The position numbers and the translations under genes were made by a program. A stretch of DNA of 64,000 bases. Source: Alloalcanivorax marinus. Its GTDB lineage: Bacteria > Pseudomonadota > Gammaproteobacteria > Pseudomonadales > Alcanivoracaceae. Below are positions 8,571 to 17,189 of the stretch, piece by piece. Numbering within the stretch: the first letter of the stretch is position 1; each line of letters starts with the position of its first letter. Under the pieces are notes generated by a model. It had not been told where the DNA came from. It did not search any database and saw nothing but the letters and a program-made list of their open reading frames with translations. The stretch is from the NCBI RefSeq assembly GCF_016785095.1, contig NZ_JAEKJB010000008.1, positions 806,001 through 870,000 on the forward strand. Direction: 5' to 3'.

Positions 8571-9098
8571 ATGCCCGATACCGCCTTGCACGCCGATGCC
8601 CGCTGGCGCGCCCAGGAACGCCTTGTGCTGCCCCCGCTGATCCGCGACTGGCTGGCCGACCCCGGCTCTCTGACCCGACGGCTGCGAGGCTTGGGCCCGT
8701 TCCGGGTGGCGCCGTCGCGGCGCCTGATCGGCGCGCCGGACCTCGAGGAGCAGCGCCAGCTCGGCCAGGTGGGCCGGCGCCATGCCCTGATCCGCGAGGT
8801 CACCTTATTGGTGCACGAGCGCCCCGTGGTGGAGGCCCGCAGCGTGCTGCCGCTGACCACCCTGGCCGGCGCCAACCGCAGCCTGGCGCACATGGGCAGC
8901 CGCTCCCTGGGCAGCGAGCTGTACCGGCGACCGGCGGCCCACCGCGACCAGGTATGGGTACGCTTCGGTGACAGCCCCTCTGGCCAGGGGCCGTGCTGGG
9001 GGCGACAATCCCGGTTCGTGAAGCGCGGTCGGCCGCTGCTGGTGGCCGAGCATTTCCTGCCCGCGCTCTGGGATTTGCTGCTCGAACCGGACCGCTGA
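8571..9098 (+). CDS. ubiC: chorismate pyruvate-lyase
   Basis: The 175-residue enzyme removes pyruvate from chorismate to make 4-hydroxybenzoate, the first step of ubiquinone synthesis. Family features are RDWLADPGSLTRRLR near the N terminus, the REVTLLVHERPVVEARSVLP strand whose Arg and Glu line the active site, and GSRSLGSELYR. Length is normal. It is divergent from rubA and ends three bases before ubiA, the enzyme that uses its product. Confidence 0.93.
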   Translation: MPDTALHADARWRAQERLVLPPLIRDWLADPGSLTRRLRGLGPFRVAPSRRLIGAPDLEEQRQLGQVGRRHALIREVTLLVHERPVVEARSVLPLTTLAGANRSLAHMGSRSLGSELYRRPAAHRDQVWVRFGDSPSGQGPCWGRQSRFVKRGRPLLVAEHFLPALWDLLLEPDR

Positions 9099-9101
9099 CC
9101 T

Positions 9102-9989
9102 ATGCTCGCTTTCGTGGAACACCGCTACCCGGCCCTGTGGCCCTGGATCCAGCTGATGCGCCTGGAGAAACCCATCGGCAGCATGCTGCTGATGTGGCCT
9201 ACTCTGTGGGCGCTGTGGATCGCCGGCGACGGCACCCCCAGCCTCAAGCACATCATCATCTTCGTGCTCGGTGTGTACGTGATGCGCGCCGCCGGCTGCG
9301 TGATCAACGACTACGCGGACCGGGACTTCGACGGCCACGTGGAGCGCACCGAGGGGCGCCCCCTGGCCACCGGCGCGCTGTCCTCGAAGCAGGCTCTGGC
9401 GCTGTTCGCCGGGCTCGGGTTACTGGCCTTCGTGCTGGTGCTGTTCCTCAACCGCTTCACCATTCTGCTGTCCTTCGGCGGCCTGGGGCTGGCTCTGCTC
9501 TACCCGTTCACCAAACGCTTCACCTACCTGCCCCAGCTGTTTCTGGGCGCCGCCTTCAGTTGGGCGGTGCCGATGGCGTTCGCCGCGGAAACCGGCGCCG
9601 TGCCGGAGATCGCCTGGCTGCTGTTCACCACCAACCTGCTGTGGACCGTGGCCTATGACACCGAGTACGCCATGTGCGACCGGGAGGACGACCTGAAGAT
9701 CGGCATCAAGAGCACCGCGATTCTGTTCGGCGACCTGGACAAGCTGATCATCGGCGTGCTGCAGGGGCTCACCCTGGTGGCGCTTTGGCTGGTGGGCCAG
9801 CGGCTCGGTTTCGCCTGGCCCTGGTATCTGGGACTGGCGGCCATGGCGGCCAGTTTCGTGCATCAACAATGGCGTATTCGTTACCGCGAGCGCTGGCCCT
9901 GCTTCCACGCCTTTTTGAGCAACCACTGGGCCGGAGGCTGCGTGTTCATTGGGCTGTACCTGCAATACCTGGTTGCCGGTGGAAGCTGA
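9102..9989 (+). CDS. ubiA: 4-hydroxybenzoate octaprenyltransferase
   Basis: The 295-residue inner-membrane prenyltransferase joins 4-hydroxybenzoate to the polyprenyl tail. Two Asp-rich Mg2+-diphosphate motifs are visible: [16 protein letters not shown] around residue 70 and [17 protein letters not shown] around residue 185. About eight or nine membrane helices surround them. It is tightly coupled to ubiC and followed by the phoB promoter, which sits right after its stop codon. Confidence 0.95.
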   Translation: MLAFVEHRYPALWPWIQLMRLEKPIGSMLLMWPTLWALWIAGDGTPSLKHIIIFVLGVYVMRAAGCVINDYADRDFDGHVERTEGRPLATGALSSKQALALFAGLGLLAFVLVLFLNRFTILLSFGGLGLALLYPFTKRFTYLPQLFLGAAFSWAVPMAFAAETGAVPEIAWLLFTTNLLWTVAYDTEYAMCDREDDLKIGIKSTAILFGDLDKLIIGVLQGLTLVALWLVGQRLGFAWPWYLGLAAMAASFVHQQWRIRYRERWPCFHAFLSNHWAGGCVFIGLYLQYLVAGGS

Positions 9990-10002
9990 AAAGGGTGCAA
10001 AT

Positions 10003-10036
10003 TTGTCATCGGGATGTCATAAAAAGGCAATGTAAT
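10003..10036 (+). promoter_or_regulatory. Pho box and -10 element of the phoB promoter
   Basis: TTGTCATCGGGATGTCAT (10003-10020) matches the two 7-base half-sites of a Pho box with a 4-base spacer. After exactly 10 bases comes a -10-like TGTAAT (10031-10036). The box replaces the -35 element, as known for PhoB-activated promoters, so phoB-phoR is probably autoregulated. The pstS promoter at 22059-22092 has the same spacing. Confidence 0.85.
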
Positions 10037-10078
10037 AGGGGACAATTCAAAAACGGCGAAAAATTAGAGATTGCAGCC

Positions 10079-10783
10079 ATGTCCCGAAACCGCATTCTGA
10101 TCGTTGACGATGAACCGGCCATCCGCGAAATGGTGGCCGTGGCCCTGGAACTGGCCGACTTCGATGTACTGGAGGCGGAGAACGCCCAAGTCGCTCATGA
10201 GCGCATCGTCGACGAGCGCCCGGATCTGGTGCTGCTGGACTGGATGTTGCCGTCGGTAAGCGGCATCGAGCTGGCACGCCGCCTCAAGCGCGAGGACGCC
10301 ACCACCGAGGTGCCGATCATCATGCTCACGGCCAAGAGCGAGGAAGACAACAAGATCCAGGGCCTGGATGTGGGCGCCGACGATTACATCACCAAGCCGT
10401 TCTCCACCCGCGAGTTAATCGCCCGCATCAAGGCGGTGCTGCGGCGCTCCTCGGTGGCCGCCGCGGAAAAGGCCATCGACGTGGAGGGCCTGTGCCTGGA
10501 CCCGGTCAGTCACCGCATCAGCGCCCACGGCAATCCGGTGGACATGGGCCCCACCGAATACCGGCTGCTGGAGTTCTTCATGAGCCACCAGGAGCGCGCC
10601 TACTCACGCACCCAGTTGCTGGATCAGGTGTGGGGCGCCAACGTGTATGTGGAGGACCGCACCATCGACGTGCACATCCGCCGCCTGCGCAAGGCCCTGG
10701 CACCGCACGGCTTCGACGGTTTCATTCAAACGGTGCGCGGCACGGGGTACCGGTTCTCGGTGAAGACCAGCCAGGCCTCCTGA
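10079..10783 (+). CDS. phoB: phosphate regulon response regulator PhoB
   Basis: The 234-residue OmpR-type activator of the phosphate starvation regulon. The receiver domain (residues 1-120) has the acidic pocket DDE at 10-12, the phosphoacceptor Asp54 (LLDWMLP) and Lys of the TKPF motif. The winged-helix domain ends with [16 protein letters not shown], the DNA-recognition helix. I chose ATG at 10079; upstream in-frame sequence belongs to the ubiA region. A Pho box lies just upstream, and phoR follows after 18 bases. Confidence 0.97.
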   Translation: MSRNRILIVDDEPAIREMVAVALELADFDVLEAENAQVAHERIVDERPDLVLLDWMLPSVSGIELARRLKREDATTEVPIIMLTAKSEEDNKIQGLDVGADDYITKPFSTRELIARIKAVLRRSSVAAAEKAIDVEGLCLDPVSHRISAHGNPVDMGPTEYRLLEFFMSHQERAYSRTQLLDQVWGANVYVEDRTIDVHIRRLRKALAPHGFDGFIQTVRGTGYRFSVKTSQAS

Positions 10784-10801
10784 TGGTTTAGGGTTCATTG
10801 C

Positions 10802-12136
10802 ATGAAGCATCCCTCGGGAATGAGGGCCAGTCTGGCCAAGGAAGTCAACCGCATCCTGATCCTGGTGGCGGCCTCCCTGCTGCTGTGTCTGCTGTGGCGA
10901 ACCATCTGGCCGTTGATCGCCGGGCTGGGGCTCTACATCATCTGGAGCACCCGCCAGCTGTTCGCCCTGTACACCTGGCTGGTGCGCGAGGAACACACCG
11001 ATCCGCCGGACGCCGGCGGCCTGTGGGGCGAGTTCTACACCCGCCTGGAGCACCTGTTCCGCCAGGAGCGGCGCGCCCAGGACAACCTGCAGGGCATCAT
11101 CCAGCGCGCCCAGGAATCGGTGAACGCCCTGGAGGACGTGGTGGTGATGATCGACCAGCACGGCCATCTGGAATACTGGAACCACGCCGCCCAGAAGCAC
11201 CTGGGCCTGCGGCCGGACAAGGACCTGGGCCAACCGCTCACCAACCTGATCCGCCATCCGCGCTTTACCCATTACCTGGCCAAGGGGCGTTTCAACGAGC
11301 CGCTGGAGATTCCGGCGCCGGTGGACGACAACCGCATCCTGCAGTTCCGCATCACCGAGTTCGGCGAGGGCGACCAATTGATCCTGGCCCGGGACATGAC
11401 CCGGCTCCACCACCTGGAAGAGATGCGCAAGGACTTCGTGGCCAATGTCAGCCACGAGCTGAAAACGCCGCTCACCGTGCTCAAGGGTTACCTGGAGACC
11501 CTGCTCGACACCGTGCCCGAGGAGCAGACCCGCCTGCGCCGGGCGCTGTATCACATGGATACCCAGAGCCATCGCATGGAGGCGCTGGTCAACGACCTGC
11601 TGCTGTTGTCACGGCTGGAAAACACCAAGGCGGACAACACCGGCCAGACCGTGGCGGTGCACGGCATGCTGCACCGCATGCGCGAAAACGCCCTGGCCCT
11701 GGCCCGGGAGAAGGATCACGAGATTACCCTGACGGTGCCCGAGGACGCGCGCCTGGTGGCCAATCCGGCGGAGCTGGAAAGCGCCTTCGGCAACCTGATC
11801 ACCAACGCGGTCAAATACACGCCGGCCCAGGGGCACATTCACATCGAATGGCGCCAGGACAACCAGGGCGGCCATCTCTCGGTCAGCGACGACGGCCCCG
11901 GCATTGATCCGCAGCACATTCCCCGGCTCACCGAACGCTTCTACCGGCCGGACAACAGCCGCGTGACCCAGACCGGAGGCACCGGCCTGGGCCTGGCCAT
12001 CGTCAAGCACGTGATGCTGCGTCACGACGGCAAACTGGAAATCCAGAGCACCCTGGGCAAGGGCAGCACCTTCACCTGTCACTTCCCGCCGGCCCGGGTG
12101 GCGGGGCCGCCCGCTGACACGCCGATTCGCGGCTGA
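10802..12136 (+). CDS. phoR: phosphate regulon sensor histidine kinase PhoR
   Basis: The 444-residue membrane sensor kinase phosphorylates PhoB when the Pst system is idle. Two adjacent hydrophobic helices (about residues 18-50) anchor the N terminus, followed by a linker and a PAS-like domain (LEDVVVMIDQHGHLEYWN). The dimerisation/His box is NVSHELKTPLTVL with His218. The ATPase domain shows the N box (NLITNAVKYT), the G1 box (SDDGPGI) and GGTGLGLAIVKHV. Its TGA lies inside a REP-type half repeat (12125-12149), so the last codons are shared with the repeat. Confidence 0.96.
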   Translation: MKHPSGMRASLAKEVNRILILVAASLLLCLLWRTIWPLIAGLGLYIIWSTRQLFALYTWLVREEHTDPPDAGGLWGEFYTRLEHLFRQERRAQDNLQGIIQRAQESVNALEDVVVMIDQHGHLEYWNHAAQKHLGLRPDKDLGQPLTNLIRHPRFTHYLAKGRFNEPLEIPAPVDDNRILQFRITEFGEGDQLILARDMTRLHHLEEMRKDFVANVSHELKTPLTVLKGYLETLLDTVPEEQTRLRRALYHMDTQSHRMEALVNDLLLLSRLENTKADNTGQTVAVHGMLHRMRENALALAREKDHEITLTVPEDARLVANPAELESAFGNLITNAVKYTPAQGHIHIEWRQDNQGGHLSVSDDGPGIDPQHIPRLTERFYRPDNSRVTQTGGTGLGLAIVKHVMLRHDGKLEIQSTLGKGSTFTCHFPPARVAGPPADTPIRG

Positions 12137-12149
12137 AGCCGCTCCTACA
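12125..12149 (+). repeat. single REP-like unit overlapping the phoR stop
   Basis: Matches the family unit CGCGGCTGAAGCCGCTCCTAC; the phoR TGA at 12134-12136 is part of it. Only one arm is present here, unlike the paired copies elsewhere. It can fold into a short GGCTGAAGCC-type hairpin. Confidence 0.75.
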
Positions 12150-12171
12150 GCCATCCTGGCGGGACGGGGCA

Positions 12172-12378
12172 TCAGTAATGCGGCGGCGGCGCGTCCTGGA
12201 TACGCAGCGCCGCCAGCTCCTCGCCCTGCTCCACCACCCGGTCGACCAATTTCCGGTAAGCGGCTTCCATCTCGTCCAGCTTGCGCTGCTGGTCACTGAC
12301 GATGCGATTGAGGCTGGCCACCAGATCCTCCTGGTAGGCCAGCTTGGTTTCGATATCAAGAAAACGGTTTTCGCTCAT
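12172..12378 (-). CDS. slyX: SlyX-like coiled-coil protein
   Basis: The 68-residue protein has the heptad pattern typical of SlyX: a short coiled coil (ETKLAYQEDLVASLNRIVSD, then KLDEMEAAYRKLVDRVVE) and a Pro-rich, Tyr-ending tail (PPPHY). The role of SlyX is unclear in the literature. Convergent with phoR, it starts just after the upstream TetR gene on the same strand, 21 bases away. Confidence 0.85.
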   Translation of the reverse strand: MSENRFLDIETKLAYQEDLVASLNRIVSDQQRKLDEMEAAYRKLVDRVVEQGEELAALRIQDAPPPHY

Positions 12379-12399
12379 GGGGTTCCTCCGGGAGCGGGA

Positions 12400-12996
12400 T
12401 TATACCGGGCCGGCGGCGCGAATGGCGTCGGTGAGCGCGGCTTCCGCCTCGGCCAGGGGATCGTCGCCAAGATGATCGAGCTGTCCATCCAGCAGCAACT
12501 GGCTGAAACCATGCACCATGGCCCAGGCACGCAGGGCGGTCCGTCGTACCGTGGCTTCGTCGGCGTCGCCGGCGCGGGCCACCGCCCGCCGCAGGGTCTC
12601 GAAGGCGGCGTTGGAGGTATCGGTCAGCTCGGGATCATCATCGTCACCGCCACGCCGGGCGGCGGCGGCGGCACCGAACATCAGGCGGAACAGGGCCGGG
12701 TTGGCATGGGCGAAACGCAGATAACTGAGACCACCAGCCAGCAATTGCCGACCGGGGCTGTCGGCCGCCGCCTCGGCGGCCTCCTGGGCGGCGCGCAGGC
12801 GCCGGAATCCCTCCGCGGCGAGGGCCAGCATCAAGGCCTCCTTGTTGGCGAAATGCCGATAGCTGGCGTTGGCGGTGACACCCACCCGGCGCGCCAGCTC
12901 GCGCAGGCTGAAGCCGTCGCCGCCCTTTTCCGCCAGCAACGCCAGCCCCTCTTCCACCAGCGCCGGGCGCAGGTTGCCATGGTGGTATGTGGACAC
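12400..12996 (-). CDS. TetR/AcrR-family transcriptional regulator with WHG-type C-terminal domain
   Basis: The 198-residue regulator starts with the HTH domain common to TetR proteins (YHHGNLRPALVEEGLALLAE, then LRELARRVGVTANASYRHF as recognition helix). The C-terminal domain with YLRFAHANPALFRLMFG resembles the WHG-domain group. The ligand and targets are unknown. The gene is upstream of slyX on the same strand and opposite to the riboswitch region at 13093, so it could control neighbours or itself. TetR assignment is firm; the role is not. Confidence 0.85.
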   Translation of the reverse strand: MSTYHHGNLRPALVEEGLALLAEKGGDGFSLRELARRVGVTANASYRHFANKEALMLALAAEGFRRLRAAQEAAEAAADSPGRQLLAGGLSYLRFAHANPALFRLMFGAAAAARRGGDDDDPELTDTSNAAFETLRRAVARAGDADEATVRRTALRAWAMVHGFSQLLLDGQLDHLGDDPLAEAEAALTDAIRAAGPV

Positions 12997-13092
12997 GCTT
13001 TCGGCTCCTCCATCTCGAGATGTTCACAGCCTACACATGAAGCCGCGCCGGCGCAGCCGGACTTGCCATGCCCGGCGCACCCGGCTATGGTT

Positions 13093-13294
13093 GGCGCCGT
13101 CTTGGGGGAGTAGTCGCCGAGCCACCCCGCTCTGGACGGTCGTCAACATATTTGCGCCTCAATGCGCATGGCGATCGTGTCCCGCCGCACGCATCACCGT
13201 GCAGGCGGTATCGACGAGACCTGAGGCATTGTCCGTATTCCGCGGGGGCGGGATCGACGGGCGATGTCTCCGGTTATTGGTCGATCCCGCCCCC
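13093..13294 (+). ncRNA. yybP-ykoY-type manganese riboswitch with a 15-bp expression-platform hairpin
   Basis: The leader ahead of the GDT1-family gene carries the conserved pieces of the yybP-ykoY Mn2+ riboswitch in order: GGGGGAGTAG (about 13104-13113), CGTCAACATA (13141-13150) and CGAGACCTGAGGCA (13214-13228). A perfect 15-bp hairpin follows, GGGGGCGGGATCGAC (13244-13258) with GTCGATCCCGCCCCC (13280-13294). It ends only two bases before the AAGG ribosome site (13297-13300). There is no T-tract after the hairpin, so control of ribosome access looks more likely than termination. Ligand and gene fit well, because this riboswitch class often sits before manganese exporters. Confidence 0.82.
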
Positions 13295-13307
13295 CTAAGG
13301 AACTCCA

Positions 13308-13856
13308 TTGGACGCCTTTTTTACCTCTACCCTGCTGGTCGCCCTGGGCGAAATCGGTGACAAGACCCAATTGTTGTCGCTGGCCCTGGTGGTGCGCTAC
13401 CGCAAACCCTGGCCGATTCTCGCCGGCGTGATCGTCGCTACCCTGATCAACCACGGCATCAGCGTCTGGTTCGGTGACTGGCTGGCAGGCGCCATCCCGG
13501 AAAACTGGCTGCAGTGGATTCTCGGTTTGAGCTTCATCGCCCTGGGTCTGTGGATGCTGATTCCGGACAAGGACGAAGAGGTCGGCGACAAATACCGCTT
13601 CGGCCCCTTCCTGACCAGCCTGGTACTGTTCTTCATCGCCGAAATCGGCGACAAGACCCAGGTGGCCACGGTGGCCCTGGCGGTGCGCTTCCAGGAATTC
13701 TGGCCGGTGCTTCTGGGCACCACCACGGGTATGATCGCCGCCAACCTGCCGGTGATCTGGGTGGCGCACCGCTTCGCCAGCGAGCGTTTCGAAACCTGGG
13801 CGCACCGAATCAGCGCCGCCCTGTTCATCGTATTCGGTGTCTGGGCGCTGCTTTGA
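13308..13856 (+). CDS. TMEM165/GDT1 (UPF0016) family manganese exporter
   Basis: The 182-residue inner-membrane protein has six predicted helices in two inverted halves. Each half has the family signature EIGDKT (residues 15-20, LGEIGDKTQ; 112-117, AEIGDKTQ). Known family members (for example bacterial MneA and yeast Gdt1) export Mn2+ and/or Ca2+. The start is the TTG at 13308, 7 bases after TAAGG. The Mn riboswitch directly upstream supports a manganese-detoxification role, which I infer rather than see. Confidence 0.9.
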   Translation: MDAFFTSTLLVALGEIGDKTQLLSLALVVRYRKPWPILAGVIVATLINHGISVWFGDWLAGAIPENWLQWILGLSFIALGLWMLIPDKDEEVGDKYRFGPFLTSLVLFFIAEIGDKTQVATVALAVRFQEFWPVLLGTTTGMIAANLPVIWVAHRFASERFETWAHRISAALFIVFGVWALL

Positions 13857-13875
13857 ACCAAGAGGGGAGCCATCG

Positions 13876-14430
13876 ATGGCGTTGACCGCCACCATTCACA
13901 AAGCCGAGCTGACCGTCTCGGACCTGGATCGCGACTACTACGCCACCCACAATCTGACCGTGGCGCTGCATCCGTCCGAGACCGAGTCGCGCATGATGCT
14001 GAGGCTGATGGCCTTCGCCCTCAATGCCCACGAGGACCTGTCGTTTACCCGGGGCCTTTCCAGCACCGAGGAACCGGACCTGTGGCAACACGATCCGGAT
14101 CAGACCCTGGCACACTGGATTGAGCTGGGGATGCCCGACGAAAAGCGGCTGCGCAAGGCCTGCGGCCTGGCGCGCCGGGTCACCGTTTACGTCTACGGAC
14201 AACGGAGCCCCCAGGTATGGTGGGAAGGCATGCGCGACAAGGTCCGGCGTTTCGGCAACCTGCGCATCGTCCACGTGGACCCCGCCAGTGAAGCGGCGCT
14301 GGCCGGCTACTGCCAGCGCGCCATGCAACTGCAGGCGATGATCCAGGACGGCCAGCTCTGGTTCGGCGACACCGCCGGCTCCACCGAAGTGGGCCTCGCC
14401 ACCTGGTACGCCGGCGCTGCCTGGTTATAA
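13876..14430 (+). CDS. yaeQ: YaeQ family protein
   Basis: The 184-residue protein begins MALTATIHKAELTVSDLDRD, the characteristic YaeQ opening. Further recognisable parts are HPSETESRMMLRLMAFAL and DEKRLRKACGLARRV. The fold is a PD-(D/E)XK-type domain in known structures, but the cellular role is unclear; E. coli YaeQ was reported to affect RfaH-dependent expression. The start is ATG 13876 with AGAGGGGAG upstream, 19 bases after the GDT1 stop, so the two may share a transcript. Confidence 0.85.
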   Translation: MALTATIHKAELTVSDLDRDYYATHNLTVALHPSETESRMMLRLMAFALNAHEDLSFTRGLSSTEEPDLWQHDPDQTLAHWIELGMPDEKRLRKACGLARRVTVYVYGQRSPQVWWEGMRDKVRRFGNLRIVHVDPASEAALAGYCQRAMQLQAMIQDGQLWFGDTAGSTEVGLATWYAGAAWL

Positions 14431-14444
14431 GTTGAACGTTACAA

Positions 14445-15464
14445 CTACGCCTCGAACCAGTGTCGGGTGCGATTGACGATGGCCACCAGCGACAGCATCA
14501 CCGGCACCTCCACCAGCACGCCCACCACCGTGGCCAGGGCGGCGCCGGAGGACAGGCCGAACAGGCTGATGGCCACCGCCACCGCCAGCTCAAAGAAGTT
14601 GGAGGTGCCGATCAGGCAGGCCGGGCCGGCGATACGGTGGGGCAGGCGCAGCCAGCGGGCGGCGACGAAGGCGATCAGGAAGATGCCATAGGTCTGGATC
14701 AGCAGCGGCACGGCGATCAGCACGATGGCCTGGGGCTTGGCGAGAATGGTTTCCGCCTGGAAGCCGAACAGCAGCACCACGGTGGCCAGCAGGCCGAGCA
14801 CGCTGACCGGCTTGAGCCGGTGCACGAAGGCGTCCACGGCGGCATCGCCACCGCGCCCGCTCAGGGCGCGCCGGGTGATCACGCCGGCCGCCAGCGGCAG
14901 CAGCACGTACAGCACGGTGGACAACACCAGGGTATCCCAGGGCACGGTAATGTCGCTGACCCCCAGCAACAGGGCGGCGATGGGGGCGAAGGCGAACACC
15001 ATGATGATGTCGTTCACCGACACCTGCACCAGGGTGTAGTTGGCGTCGCCCCGGGTCAGTTGGCTCCACACGAACACCATGGCGGTGCAGGGCGCCACGC
15101 CCAGCAGGATCATGCCGGCGATGTATTCGCTGGCGGTGGCCGGGTCCACCAGGTCGGCGAACAGCACCTTGAAGAACAGCCAGCCCAGGGCGGCCATGGT
15201 GAACGGCTTGATCAGCCAGTTCACCACCAGGGTCAGCAGCAGCCCCTTGGGTTTGTCGCCCACCTGCTTCATGGCGGCGAAGTCGATCTGGATCATCATC
15301 GGGTAGATCATCACCCAGATGAACACCGCCACGGCCAGATTCACATGGGCCACCTCGAAGGCCGCCACCGCCTGGAACAGGCCCGGCGTGGCCAGTCCCA
15401 GGGCGACACCGACGGCGATCGCCAGGGCCACCCAGACACTCAGAAAACGCTCGAAGAACGGCAT
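14445..15464 (-). CDS. arsB: ACR3-family arsenite efflux transporter
   Basis: The 339-residue inner-membrane exporter has ten predicted helices. It opens with the ACR3 pattern [20 protein letters not shown] and has the essential Cys in [17 protein letters not shown] together with the following acidic stretch GDANYT. It exports As(III) formed by the reductase encoded just upstream. Its ATG overlaps the arsC stop (ATGA, 15462-15466), so the two are translationally coupled. This is the yeast-type (Acr3), not the E. coli ArsB-type carrier, although annotation often uses the arsB symbol. Confidence 0.92.
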   Translation of the reverse strand: MPFFERFLSVWVALAIAVGVALGLATPGLFQAVAAFEVAHVNLAVAVFIWVMIYPMMIQIDFAAMKQVGDKPKGLLLTLVVNWLIKPFTMAALGWLFFKVLFADLVDPATASEYIAGMILLGVAPCTAMVFVWSQLTRGDANYTLVQVSVNDIIMVFAFAPIAALLLGVSDITVPWDTLVLSTVLYVLLPLAAGVITRRALSGRGGDAAVDAFVHRLKPVSVLGLLATVVLLFGFQAETILAKPQAIVLIAVPLLIQTYGIFLIAFVAARWLRLPHRIAGPACLIGTSNFFELAVAVAISLFGLSSGAALATVVGVLVEVPVMLSLVAIVNRTRHWFEA

Positions 15465-15958
15465 CAGTGCTCGCCCGCTTCCCGGTGGATTTTTTGCAGG
15501 GAGGCGGTGAGCCCCGGCGGCGTCATGGATTCCAGCTCCAGCGCCACCAGCTTCTCCAACCGGTCGCGCAGCCGCTGGTAGGTGGTTTCGAACGCCCCTT
15601 CGATATCGGCCTCGTCACCCTCGGCGGCGGCCGGATCGGGGATGCCCCAGTGCACCTTGGCGGATTCGGCCAGCCACACCGGGCAGGCTTCCCCGGCGGC
15701 GGCGTCGCACACCGTGATGACCACGTCGAACCACTCGTCTTCCAGGTCATCCATGGACTTGGAAACCGGTCGGCCCACCGGCACCCCGTGGCGCTCCAGC
15801 ACCGCCAGGGCCCGGGGATGAACCCGGCCGGAGGGGTAGCTGCCGGCACTGCGCGCGATCAAGCGCCCCTCGCCCAGATGGTTGGCCAGGGCCTCGCCGA
15901 GGATCGAGCGGCAGGAGTTGGCGGTGCACAGGAACAGTATTTTCAGCGGCGTTTTCAT
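15464..15958 (-). CDS. arsC: arsenate reductase, low-molecular-weight phosphatase type
   Basis: The 164-residue cytoplasmic reductase of As(V) has the phosphatase-type P-loop CTANSCRS (C-X5-R) near the N terminus with its nucleophilic Cys, and the later [11 protein letters not shown] plus CPVW pair that supplies resolving Cys residues. This fits the ArsC family that uses thioredoxin or glutaredoxin. I chose ATG at 15958 ([11 protein letters not shown]); an earlier in-frame ATG has 13 extra residues that overlap arsR. The product is arsenite, removed by ACR3. Confidence 0.88.
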   Translation of the reverse strand: MKTPLKILFLCTANSCRSILGEALANHLGEGRLIARSAGSYPSGRVHPRALAVLERHGVPVGRPVSKSMDDLEDEWFDVVITVCDAAAGEACPVWLAESAKVHWGIPDPAAAEGDEADIEGAFETTYQRLRDRLEKLVALELESMTPPGLTASLQKIHREAGEH

Positions 15959-15987
15959 GTCGGTCTTCCTGTTAGGGCCTGTTAACA

Positions 15988-16329
15988 CTACTTGCATCGC
16001 ACTTGTTGCGGTTGCAGGCCAAGCTGGTCCCGCGCTTCATTCACAAGGGTTTCGATGGTAGTAAGCGCCCACTCAGGAAGTCCGTCGTTGACCCGGTAAT
16101 GCATCCAGGTGCCCTGCCGTCGCGCCACCACCAGGCCACACTGGCGCAACTGCGCCAGGTGCCGGGAGATGGTCGATTGCGGCGCATCCAGGGCAGCCAC
16201 CAGGTCGCACACGCACACCTCCCGGTCCACGCGCATCAGGCAAAGCAGGCTCAGGCGCGACTCGTCGCCGAGGCATTTGCAGAGGCCGGCGACGGAGAGC
16301 GGGACGGGGGCAGCTTGAACGGCGTGCAT
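15988..16329 (-). CDS. arsR: ArsR-family metalloid-sensing repressor
   Basis: The 113-residue winged-helix repressor has a metalloid-type Cys pair, Cys39/Cys41 in EVCVCDLV, at the start of the DNA-recognition region, plus Cys17/Cys19. This is like the As(III) sensors of the E. coli ArsR group. STISRHLAQLRQCGLV is the recognition helix. The RBS is GAGGAAACAG before ATG 16329. It is first in arsR-arsC-acr3, and a palindrome sits just upstream (16349-16368), giving a self-regulated operon. Confidence 0.92.
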   Translation of the reverse strand: MHAVQAAPVPLSVAGLCKCLGDESRLSLLCLMRVDREVCVCDLVAALDAPQSTISRHLAQLRQCGLVVARRQGTWMHYRVNDGLPEWALTTIETLVNEARDQLGLQPQQVRCK

Positions 16330-16348
16330 TCTGTTTCCTCATATCTTT

Positions 16349-16368
16349 ATATTCGGATATACGAATAT
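16349..16368. promoter_or_regulatory. ArsR operator palindrome
   Basis: ATATTCG (16349-16355) and CGAATAT (16362-16368) are perfect 7-bp arms around GATATA, about 20 bases upstream of the arsR start. ArsR-family repressors typically bind such AT-rich imperfect palindromes overlapping the promoter. Spacing to the start fits. Confidence 0.7.
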
Positions 16369-16376
16369 ACTAGACG

Positions 16377-16403
16377 AAAAAAGACCCGGCGCAAGGCCGG
16401 GTC
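16377..16403 (-). terminator. intrinsic terminator of the phoU/pst operon
   Basis: On the minus strand GACCCGGC and GCCGGGTC make an 8-bp stem with a 5-base loop, followed by six T residues (AAAAAA at 16377-16382 on the plus strand). It lies 45 bases after the phoU stop and shields the ars promoter region from the pst transcript. Confidence 0.85.
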
Positions 16404-16447
16404 CATGAAGTTTTTATGGCAGAAAACAGCGCCATGCTACGGGTCAA

Positions 16448-17164
16448 TCAGGTCTTTTTCACCTCTTTCTCCATCTCATCGACGGAGATATGGCGCACGT
16501 CGGTGCCCTTCACCAGGAAGATCACCTGCTCGCCGATATTGCGGGCGTGGTCGCCGATGCGCTCCAGGGCGCGCAGCGACCAGATGATGTTGAGCACCCG
16601 GGAAATGGCGCGCGGGTCTTCCATCATGAAGGTGACCAGGGCGCGCATGGCGGAGCGGTATTCCAGATCCACCTCGGAGTCCTCGGCGGCCACTTCCACC
16701 GCCTTGTCGGCATCGAAGCGGGCGAAGGCATCCAGGGTGTCGCGCAGCATGTTGCGCACATGGTTGCCGATGTGGCGCACTTCCACGTAGCCTCGCGGGG
16801 ACTCGCCTTCCTCGGCCAGCTGCAACGCCATGGCGGCGATCTTGGCGGACTCGTCGCCGATACGCTCCAGGTCGGACACCGCCTTGGAGACGGCGATGAT
16901 CAGGCGCAGATCCGAGGCCGCCGGATGGCGCAGGGCCAGCACCCGGGCGCATTCCTCGTCGATGAGGATTTCCTGCTGGTCGACCCGGTCCTCGGTCTGC
17001 AGCACCTTTTCGGCCAGGCCGGAGTCCGCGCGCAGCAACGCTTCCAGAGCGTCCACCACCTGCTTTTCCACCAGGCCGCCCATTTCCATGAGGCGGTTAC
17101 GAATCGACTCCAGCGCTTCATTGAACTGCGAGGAGCTGTGCTGACCAAAATGCATGCGATCCAT
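16448..17164 (-). CDS. phoU: phosphate signalling protein PhoU
   Basis: The 238-residue protein has two three-helix PhoU repeats. It links Pst transport with the PhoR kinase and blocks the Pho response when phosphate is plentiful. Visible landmarks are FNEALESIRNRLMEMGGLVE at the start, DLRLIIAVSKAVSDLERIGDE in the first repeat, and LERIGDHARNIGEQVIF in the second; the ERIGD segments coordinate metal clusters in known structures. It is the last gene of the pstB-phoU end of the operon, with a terminator after it. Confidence 0.96.
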   Translation of the reverse strand: MDRMHFGQHSSSQFNEALESIRNRLMEMGGLVEKQVVDALEALLRADSGLAEKVLQTEDRVDQQEILIDEECARVLALRHPAASDLRLIIAVSKAVSDLERIGDESAKIAAMALQLAEEGESPRGYVEVRHIGNHVRNMLRDTLDAFARFDADKAVEVAAEDSEVDLEYRSAMRALVTFMMEDPRAISRVLNIIWSLRALERIGDHARNIGEQVIFLVKGTDVRHISVDEMEKEVKKT

Positions 17165-17189
17165 GTTTGTTCTCCTGGGAACCGCGGTA

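Noticed and set aside
12997..13092. Small ORF between tetR and the riboswitch
   Set aside because: Frames are short, with no ribosome site or homology signal.
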